Positions 6,541-11,663 of a DNA stretch of 11,663 nucleotides are shown here, in pieces. Numbering within the stretch: position 1 is the stretch's first letter; the number at the start of each line of letters is the position of its first letter. The notes below the pieces were generated by a model, which searched no databases, was not told the origin of the DNA, and worked only from the letters and a program-made list of their open reading frames with translations. The DNA comes from an uncultured Treponema sp. (GTDB lineage: Bacteria; Spirochaetota; Spirochaetia; Treponematales; Treponemataceae). The translations under genes and the position numbers were made by a program. Location of the stretch: the NCBI GenBank assembly GCA_937890485.1, contig CALBXN010000207.1:1-11663 (forward strand), read 5' to 3'.

Positions 6541-7458
6541 ATGGAGTCTATGAATATTCACGTTTTAGAAATGCCTCTTGATTTTGGTGGAAATCGTCAT
6601 GGTTCAGATATGGGACCTTCTGCAATTCGTTTAGCAGGATTAAAAGAAACTTTGCAAGATTTAAATTATGAAAAAGTGGAGTTTTCTTCGCCAATAGAAA
6701 TTTCTAGGCAAGAGCAAGAAGAAATTGGGGATTCAAAGGCTCGTTATTTGAAACCAATTGTAAAATCTTGTAATCTCTTGGCAGAAAAAGTGGAATCCCT
6801 TGTAAAAAATGGAGATTTTCCTATCGTCCTTGGGGGTGACCATTCTATCGCTTTGGGAACTTTAGCAGGGCTTTCTAGTGCATACAAAGATACAAATAAA
6901 AGAATTGGTGTTCTTTATGTGGATGCCCATGGAGATTTTAATGATTGCACAACTTCTCCTTCTGGTAACATCCATGGAATGTGTATGTCGGCTTCTTGTG
7001 GTTACGGAATACCCGATTTAACAAATCTTTATTTTGAGGGCAGAAAAATTGACCCCCATAATGTTTGCTATGTAGGTTTGCGTGATATAGATGTAGGCGA
7101 AAAACGTCTTATGAAAGAAGCTGGTGTTACTGCTTTTACAATGAGTGATATTGACCGAAAAGGTTTTGCAAAAATATTAAATCAGATTGTGTTATTTTTT
7201 AAAACTCACGCTGATGTAGTTCATGTAAGTTTTGATATGGATGTTATTGACCCAATGTTTGCTCCTGGGGTTGGAATTCCTCTTCCTGGTGGATTAAATT
7301 ATCGAGAAGCACTTCTTTTAATGGAAGAAATGGCAAGTACAAAGTTGGTAAAATCTGTAGAAATTGTAGAAGTAAATCCTGTTTTGGATGTGAGAAATCA
7401 AACTGCATTGATGGCTGTAGAACTTCTTGCTCGGCTTTTAGGAAAAACGATTTACTAA
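6541..7458 (+). CDS. rocF: Arginase (L-arginine amidinohydrolase)
   Basis: This 305-residue protein belongs to the ureohydrolase family and hydrolyses L-arginine to L-ornithine and urea using two Mn2+ ions. All ligands are present: H101 in GGDHSIALGT, D128, H130 and D132 in DAHGDFN, and D232 and D234 in SFDMDVIDP. The DAHGDFN form, SGNIHGM (141-147) and EVNPVLDVRNQTA (277-289) point to arginase rather than agmatinase, which normally has a different residue set after DAH. E277 matches the substrate-guanidinium glutamate of arginases. The start is uncertain. The ATG at 6541 has no ribosome-binding site, whereas an in-frame ATG at 6550 has GGAG 3 nt upstream and gives the usual family N-terminus (MNIHVLEMPLDFGG). 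Residue numbers here use 6541. The gene is monocistronic, divergent from the efflux operon and convergent with the next gene, with only 4 nt between stops. Confidence 0.93.
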   Translation: MESMNIHVLEMPLDFGGNRHGSDMGPSAIRLAGLKETLQDLNYEKVEFSSPIEISRQEQEEIGDSKARYLKPIVKSCNLLAEKVESLVKNGDFPIVLGGDHSIALGTLAGLSSAYKDTNKRIGVLYVDAHGDFNDCTTSPSGNIHGMCMSASCGYGIPDLTNLYFEGRKIDPHNVCYVGLRDIDVGEKRLMKEAGVTAFTMSDIDRKGFAKILNQIVLFFKTHADVVHVSFDMDVIDPMFAPGVGIPLPGGLNYREALLLMEEMASTKLVKSVEIVEVNPVLDVRNQTALMAVELLARLLGKTIY

Positions 7459-7486
7459 ATTTTTATAAACCAAAAATTTGTTTTTT
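7457..7486 (+). terminator. Weak AT-only hairpin at the convergent gene ends
   Basis: AAATTTTT (7457-7464) and AAAAATTT (7472-7479) can pair over a 7-nt loop, followed after one G by six T (7481-7486). The hairpin contains the last bases of the arginase stop and overlaps the stop codon of the opposing gene at 7463-7465. With no G-C pairs the stem is weak, but it is the only terminator-like structure at this junction. Confidence 0.3.
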
Positions 7487-8224
7487 ATGAATTGTACCTA
7501 ATTCGTTTAATCTCGTTTCTAGACTTTTATTTGTAGTTTCTTTTGATGAAGAAAATTCATTTAAATCTATTAAAAATCTATTCATTGAAAAATGTTGATA
7601 TACAAAAAAGTTTTTGTAAGCGTTTTTTCCATCTTCATTTTTTTGATATTCTTCAAAAAGTGTTTTTTTGTATTCCTGAAAAATTCCTTTTTCTTTTACT
7701 TCTGCGTATCCTACAAGCCACAATTTACAGTTAAGTGCAATTTGAAGTTCTACTGTTTTTTTTGCCATCCAAATTTGACTTGTTTTTATAAGTTCTGCAA
7801 TTTCTTTATTTTGATTTGCCAAAAAAAGAAGTTCTTTTGTCTTTGCAGTATGAATTGGAGTTTTGTTTAAGATGATTACATTTTTTCTAAAGTCAGTTTG
7901 AAGTTCAGTATTTTTTTTGAAAAAGTTATCTGCAATTTTGCCTGAAAGACCTACAAGATATTTTTTATTTATTTCTAATTGCTCGTTTTTGCCAGGATTA
8001 TCGCCAATAAGAATGAGTTTAATTTCGTCTGATTGTGAAACTTCATCTAAAGCTGTGTTATATACAATTGGGTTTTCTATTGGATATTCTGGAACTTTGT
8101 CTTGATTTGCAATTTGTTTTTGTAATGGTTTTAGAATTTCAGAATATTTATTTTTCCAAAAATTATAAATATCCTGAAATTCTTTTTTGAAAGCACAAAA
8201 TGCTTTCCATTGTTCTTGTGTCAT
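7463..8224 (-). CDS. Uracil-DNA glycosylase superfamily protein (putative)
   Basis: This 253-residue cytoplasmic protein has two segments that match the UDG superfamily active-site layout. One is ILIGDNPGKNEQ (71-82), in the position of the GxxPG water-activating/uracil-binding motif. The other is HFSMNRF (211-217), in the position of the HP(S/A) DNA-intercalation motif. VIILNKTPIHT (116-126) lies between them, as the strand with the uracil-recognition Asn does in the family. The first Asp/Glu and the second motif differ from classic UDGs, so this may be a divergent subfamily with altered activity. The first about 60 residues are charged and helical. No Shine-Dalgarno sequence precedes the ATG. 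It starts 3 nt after the stop of the upstream gene, so translation is probably coupled. It is the last gene of the operon. Confidence 0.6.
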   Translation of the reverse strand: MTQEQWKAFCAFKKEFQDIYNFWKNKYSEILKPLQKQIANQDKVPEYPIENPIVYNTALDEVSQSDEIKLILIGDNPGKNEQLEINKKYLVGLSGKIADNFFKKNTELQTDFRKNVIILNKTPIHTAKTKELLFLANQNKEIAELIKTSQIWMAKKTVELQIALNCKLWLVGYAEVKEKGIFQEYKKTLFEEYQKNEDGKNAYKNFFVYQHFSMNRFLIDLNEFSSSKETTNKSLETRLNELGTIHKKQIFGL

Positions 8225-8227
8225 AAA

Positions 8228-8557
8228 TTATTTAAAATTTATTGTTGCTGTGTAAGTTGCTACATTTTTCACATTGTCGTAGCGAACAACATCATTTTGA
8301 ATTCTATTATAAAAATAGTATCCATTTTCTCTTGTAAAAAGAGATGCTCTTTGGTTAATTTTTTCGATTGTATCACCTTTATCAAATAAACTTGCTGGTA
8401 TTGTATAGATAAATCTTGCTTCGTTAAAATCTTTGTAATATTCGATTGTTAAGGTGTCAATTTTTCCTTTTTCTTGAATTATTTGAGCTGTTGGCAATTC
8501 CGCAAAAACAGCTAATGATAAAAATATAACAAGAATAAAAAGAATATTTTTCTTCAT
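8228..8557 (-). CDS. Small exported protein of unknown function
   Basis: The protein has 109 residues, with a Sec signal peptide (MKKN, then a hydrophobic stretch 5-18) probably cleaved after A19 (VFA|EL). The mature part of about 90 residues is mixed alpha/beta by eye, with regularly spaced aromatics (YYKDFNEARFIYTIP, NGYYFYNRI) and no Cys, so it is probably a soluble periplasmic protein. I recognise no family. The start is well supported by GGGAGG 9 nt upstream, placed immediately after the TAA of the preceding gene. It lies between another exported unknown protein and the UDG-like gene in one transcript. Confidence 0.8.
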   Translation of the reverse strand: MKKNILFILVIFLSLAVFAELPTAQIIQEKGKIDTLTIEYYKDFNEARFIYTIPASLFDKGDTIEKINQRASLFTRENGYYFYNRIQNDVVRYDNVKNVATYTATINFK

Positions 8558-8566
8558 TAAAATTAG

Positions 8567-8572
8567 CCTCCC
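8567..8572 (-). promoter_or_regulatory. Strong ribosome-binding site for the small exported protein
   Basis: GGGAGG lies directly after the stop codon of the upstream gene (8573-8575) and 9 nt before the ATG at 8557. It is among the closest matches to a Shine-Dalgarno consensus in the window and fixes this start. Confidence 0.75.
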
Positions 8573-9331
8573 TTAAAAATATCTATATTGAATTATTCTA
8601 TCAACTTGTACAAAAAAATCAAGGTCTACAACATAAAATCCACTATCAATATAAACTCTAGGATTTCCAGTGATTTTTACAGTTCCAAGGATTTCTTTTG
8701 GTTTATTTTTAGAAATATCTCTGCCGTGATTTCTTACTGCATTTTTTAAGGCTTCTGCAAAGGCTTTTTTTATTCCTTCTTCTCCTTCCGAAACTCTACC
8801 TTTTCCTTTGCCACTGATTTTCTTAAAAACTATGGATTTTGAATGATTTAGTTTATTTACCATTTCTTTTGAAAGATGATATTCTACCCAGCAATAAAGT
8901 TTGTTATCTTGAAAATATGGGTCATTATAAGAAATATTTTTGTCATTTTTACTGATGTTTGGTCCGTTTACAAAAAAGTCAAAGTATTCGTTTACATTAC
9001 GGGTTTTATCGTAAGGTGTATAACTGAAATTCCAGCCGTAAATAATTCCTTCAAAAACAAAAGGCGCTAGATTTTTTATTTCTTCAACGGAATAAGCATA
9101 GAAAAAATCATTATTTATTGAATTTTGTTGGCTTTCTTTTTTCTCTTGTAGAAGGATTGGGTCTTGTTCTAATAAAGACCACATTTGTATTCTGATTTTT
9201 CCAGTTTGGGTATAACTACTCATTTGTGGCTGAGAAGTTGAATTTTGTGCAAATAAATTTGGTACTATAAATAATAAAATTGCAAAGAGAAAGAATCTTA
9301 TCTGTGGTAGGTGTTTTTCCATACTTTCCAA
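8573..9331 (-). CDS. Exported protein of unknown function
   Basis: This 252-residue protein has an N-terminal signal peptide (hydrophobic about 12-26, likely cleavage after A28, LFA|Q). The mature part includes an aromatic-rich block, FVFEGIIYGWNFSYTPYDK (91-109), followed by a Lys/Gly-rich linker KKISGKGKGR (170-179). A C-terminal unit (185-252) has a helix EGIKKAFAEALKNAVRNHGR and then beta strands. That helix-plus-strands ending resembles, only loosely, LPP20/FlgT-N-like periplasmic domains, and I make no family claim. The longest reading starts at a TTG (9331) with GGGAG 7 nt upstream. An in-frame ATG at 9322 is the alternative and changes only three residues. Either way the gene overlaps the end of the rhomboid gene, by 34 or 25 nt. 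The 15-nt gap to the next gene indicates one operon. Confidence 0.75.
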   Translation of the reverse strand: MESMEKHLPQIRFFLFAILLFIVPNLFAQNSTSQPQMSSYTQTGKIRIQMWSLLEQDPILLQEKKESQQNSINNDFFYAYSVEEIKNLAPFVFEGIIYGWNFSYTPYDKTRNVNEYFDFFVNGPNISKNDKNISYNDPYFQDNKLYCWVEYHLSKEMVNKLNHSKSIVFKKISGKGKGRVSEGEEGIKKAFAEALKNAVRNHGRDISKNKPKEILGTVKITGNPRVYIDSGFYVVDLDFFVQVDRIIQYRYF

Positions 9332-9939
9332 GGGTTTACTCCCATTCTAACTAAGCAGTATAAGTATGCAAACAAAAATCCTGCTAAGTGTGCATAGTGT
9401 GCAATATTTGAATTAGCAGAAAATTGGCTTACAAGTTCAAATATTGTGTATACAATTACTAATATCGGTGCTGGTAATGGAATAATTCCCCAAATATAAA
9501 TTGTGGAACGAGGAAAACTTACTGCAAAAAGCAACAAGATTGCATAAATTACTCCAGAAGCTCCCATTAAAAAAACTCCATAGGCACCTAATATCCAGTT
9601 TAGTATAAAAGAAAAAACACCACAGAGTGTTCCAGTTACAAAATAAAATAATAAAAATTCTTTTGAACCAATGGTGCGTTCTAATGTGATTCCAAAAAAC
9701 AAAAGTCCTAGCATATTTGAAAATAAATGGCTTAAATTTGAATGTACAAACATATATGTAAAGAATTGCCAGTACATTTTACCTTTTATTACATTGTAAA
9801 CATTTAGGGAGCAATAAGTGTATAAATTTGTAAACTTTTGTGAAATCACAAAAAATAAGACATTTATTCCTATTAAAATTAGAGCAACGTTTATATATGT
9901 GTATGAAAAAGGCTTTCTTATCTTGTTGAGTAACTTCAT
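9298..9939 (-). CDS. Rhomboid-family intramembrane serine protease
   Basis: This 213-residue polytopic membrane protein has about six hydrophobic segments. The catalytic serine motif is GASG (126-129, nucleophile S128), and the partner histidine is H184 in HYAHLAG (181-187). The family loop/TM2 motif FVHSNLSHLFSNMLGL (64-79) contributes H66, H71 and N75, the usual oxyanion-site positions. The size fits a minimal bacterial rhomboid of the GlpG/YqgP class with no extra N-terminal domain. It should cleave substrates within or near the membrane; no substrate can be named. Its ATG directly abuts the TAA of the diguanylate cyclase gene (TAAATG) with only a weak AAAGAAA upstream, suggesting coupled translation. 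Its 3' end overlaps the next gene. Confidence 0.93.
   Translation of the reverse strand: MKLLNKIRKPFSYTYINVALILIGINVLFFVISQKFTNLYTYCSLNVYNVIKGKMYWQFFTYMFVHSNLSHLFSNMLGLLFFGITLERTIGSKEFLLFYFVTGTLCGVFSFILNWILGAYGVFLMGASGVIYAILLLFAVSFPRSTIYIWGIIPLPAPILVIVYTIFELVSQFSANSNIAHYAHLAGFLFAYLYCLVRMGVNPWKVWKNTYHR
9339..9343 (-). promoter_or_regulatory. Ribosome-binding site favouring the TTG start at 9331
   Basis: GGGAG lies 7 nt upstream of the TTG at 9331-9329, inside the end of the rhomboid gene. The later ATG at 9322 would be 16 nt away from it and has only GGAAAG nearby. This decides, weakly, for the TTG start. Confidence 0.45.
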
Positions 9940-11046
9940 TTATTTCTTTGTAGGAGGTGGAGTGTTTTCGTCTGCCAAGGTAACTCTGTTTCTACCATTT
10001 TCTTTTGATTGATATAAGGCTCGGTCTGCTAGTTCAACTAATTCTTTTGCACTAATTGAATTGCTACCATCAAAAACAGAAACACCGATAGATATTGTTA
10101 ATCCCATTTTGTTATTTTCATAAACAAGTTCTTGTTCAGCAATATTTTTTCTAATGCGTTCTGCTACTAACATAGCAGCATCTGCATCTGTATTGTAAAG
10201 CATAACAACAAACTCTTCTCCACCGTAGCGTCCTGCTAAATCTTGTCCTCTGATACTTTCAAAAATTGTACGAGAAACTCTTTGGAGAACAAAGTCTCCA
10301 CAAGCATGTCCGTAAGTATCATTAAACTTTTTGAAGAAGTCTATATCTAACATTAAAACAGATATTGGCATTTTGTTAAGAGCACAAAAATCCAATTTTT
10401 CAGAAAGAACAGTGAAGAAATAATGCTTCAATTTTAAGTGAGTCATCATATCCGTTGTTGTCTGTTCGATTAGAGACGCATTATTGATAGCGATAGATGC
10501 CAATGATGCAATCTTGATTATCTGATCACGTTCATATTCTGTATAGTAACAGTTCTCATCATCAAGCATAATTCTATCACCTAATAAAAGAACTCCATTA
10601 AGGTGATTTTTTAACTTCAACGGAACAACAAGAGATGGATTTAATGAGGATATTTGCTTTAGAACTGAATTTTTATCTAAATTACTTTCCAATTCATCAA
10701 TAGTATATGCTTGATTTGTTTCGCACAAATACGAAATCATTGGATGTGATATTGGAATATTATATTCAATCTCTGAATCAGGATCAAAGCCACTATAGTT
10801 GTTTTCGAGGGAAAAACAATCTGCGTCAAAACTTTTAAGAACAAACATCCCTGCTCCTAATACACGCATTTGACACATACATGTATAGAGAATTGATTCA
10901 ATCAAAGTAGAAAATTCTAATACAGAACAAAGACTTTTTGATATTTCAATCAATTGACCATAGTCATAAAGTCTTTTTTCATATTCTTCTATTTGAGCTT
11001 CAGAGATAGTTTTATTATTTTTTCCTTCATATTTCATTTTATTCAT
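9940..11046 (-). CDS. GAF-GGDEF diguanylate cyclase
   Basis: This 368-residue soluble protein makes the second messenger c-di-GMP from two GTP. A short charged coiled-coil-like N-terminus (about 15-35) leads into a GAF-type sensory domain (about 38-190) and a GGDEF domain (about 200-356). Active-site features are intact: D234 and D236 with the nearby FNDTYGH segment for metal and nucleotide binding, and the signature GGEEF at 275-279. An inhibitory I-site RxxD (R266-D269) lies five residues before it, so product feedback inhibition is expected. No EAL or HD-GYP domain is present, so it should be a synthase only. The ATG at 11046 overlaps the upstream stop by 8 nt (ATGAATAA), indicating translational coupling; an in-frame ATG at 11037 is possible. 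The GAF ligand is unknown. It ends in a short Pro/Lys tail, and its stop abuts the rhomboid start. Confidence 0.95.
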   Translation of the reverse strand: MNKMKYEGKNNKTISEAQIEEYEKRLYDYGQLIEISKSLCSVLEFSTLIESILYTCMCQMRVLGAGMFVLKSFDADCFSLENNYSGFDPDSEIEYNIPISHPMISYLCETNQAYTIDELESNLDKNSVLKQISSLNPSLVVPLKLKNHLNGVLLLGDRIMLDDENCYYTEYERDQIIKIASLASIAINNASLIEQTTTDMMTHLKLKHYFFTVLSEKLDFCALNKMPISVLMLDIDFFKKFNDTYGHACGDFVLQRVSRTIFESIRGQDLAGRYGGEEFVVMLYNTDADAAMLVAERIRKNIAEQELVYENNKMGLTISIGVSVFDGSNSISAKELVELADRALYQSKENGRNRVTLADENTPPPTKK

Positions 11047-11663
11047 GCTTATCAGTACTGTTAATTATAACATAATTTTTCATTATTTCAAGAAAAAATT
11101 TCCAAAGATTGTATTCTTTTTCTAAAATTTCTACACTATCTCTATTTCTTACAGAAGAAAATAACATTTTTATGTTAGTTATATTTTCTGTTTTGGATTT
11201 ATGAGTTTCAGAAAGTAGAATTTCAATTATTCCGTATAAATCTTTTATAGCTTTTACTTCTGTTCGTAATAAGTGTTGTGCAACTGCATTTATTGAATCT
11301 ATTTGTTTTGAAAGTTTTCTACCTAAATCGGCATTCTTATGACTTTCTATGGCCATACTTCTAATATTTGCAATGTCAAAAGTTCCTTCTTTTTCAAAGC
11401 GTTGTTCAAATTCTTGAATTCTTGTTAATGTTTCTGTGCAATAAAATACTTTTGAAGCAAATTCTGATTTAAATGATGGATTTGTAAAAAAACCTTCTAC
11501 AACGATATCGTTTAAAAATGCTTGGATTTGTTCTGTGTAGAATTGTGATACAAAAGATTTAAGAACTGTAGCTGGTGTTGTCCATAAAAATAAAGAAAAA
11601 CCAGCATTTTGCAAAAATTTATTTGTTTCAGAATTATAATGTTTGAAATTGATGAGTTTTTTG
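11039..11663 (-). CDS. Conserved-looking protein of unknown function (N-terminus beyond window)
   Basis: The frame is open from the TAA at 11039-11041 to the right edge, giving 207 residues with no stop. The in-frame TTG at 11614 is therefore probably an internal codon, and the true start lies outside the window. The visible part has no signal peptide or clear membrane span. It opens with an aromatic segment (GFSLFLWTTPATVLKSFVSQFY) and continues as a mainly alpha-helical, charged protein, including SKQIDSINAVAQHLLRTEVK and IKDLYGIIEILLSE. It looks like hypothetical proteins I associate with treponemes, but I cannot name the family securely. It overlaps the diguanylate cyclase start by 8 nt and so belongs to the same transcript. 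It could be a partner or regulator of that enzyme, but only gene order suggests this. Confidence 0.7.
   Translation of the reverse strand, partial: KKLINFKHYNSETNKFLQNAGFSLFLWTTPATVLKSFVSQFYTEQIQAFLNDIVVEGFFTNPSFKSEFASKVFYCTETLTRIQEFEQRFEKEGTFDIANIRSMAIESHKNADLGRKLSKQIDSINAVAQHLLRTEVKAIKDLYGIIEILLSETHKSKTENITNIKMLFSSVRNRDSVEILEKEYNLWKFFLEIMKNYVIINSTDKHE

Noticed and set aside
7543..7870. Overlapping plus-strand open frames rich in Phe and Lys
   Set aside because: They mirror Lys/Glu-rich codons of the minus-strand UDG-like gene, and the composition is typical of antisense shadow frames.
1..11663. Mobile element, prophage or CRISPR content
   Set aside because: No transposase, integrase, phage or Cas-like protein, tRNA-flanked direct repeat or regularly spaced repeat was seen.

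Overview
The window is low-GC bacterial DNA with a spirochaete, most likely Treponema-like, character. This is an inference from three things: strong A/T codon bias, a tripartite RND efflux operon whose adaptor lacks the usual alpha-helical hairpin (as established for BesA of Borrelia burgdorferi), and envelope and signalling proteins of the kind common in treponemes. No rRNA, tRNA, CRISPR array, insertion sequence, integrase or phage gene was seen.

Layout. (1) Positions 1-138 hold the last codons of a plus-strand gene and a perfect hairpin that can terminate transcription in both directions. (2) Positions 139-372 (minus) encode a small DUF2442-type protein with its own short promoter region. 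(3) Positions 424-6361 (minus) are a self-contained efflux operon. It reads, in transcription order, promoter with adjacent palindrome, TolC-like outer-membrane channel, lipoprotein periplasmic adaptor, 1051-residue RND pump, small PII/CutA-like protein, then a strong intrinsic terminator. Gaps between genes are 3-12 nt, and ribosome-binding sites overlap or abut the preceding stop codons. (4) Positions 6278-6540 are the divergent control region. (5) Positions 6541-7458 (plus) encode a complete arginase with all metal ligands, transcribed alone. (6) Positions 7463-11663 (minus) are a second tight operon that enters from beyond the right edge. It reads an unrecognised cytoplasmic protein, a GAF-GGDEF diguanylate cyclase, a rhomboid protease, two exported proteins of unknown function and a uracil-DNA glycosylase superfamily protein. 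Its genes overlap or abut.

How the genes work together. The first operon should build a complete inner-to-outer membrane exporter, and the PII-like protein is a candidate cytosolic regulator or sensor of it. The arginase converts arginine to ornithine and urea. The second operon mixes c-di-GMP synthesis, intramembrane proteolysis, exported proteins and a DNA-repair-like enzyme. Whether it is one functional module or simply a co-transcribed housekeeping string cannot be decided from sequence. The best leads for something little described are the PII-like gene tied to the hairpin-less efflux system and the pair of unknown exported proteins next to the rhomboid protease.
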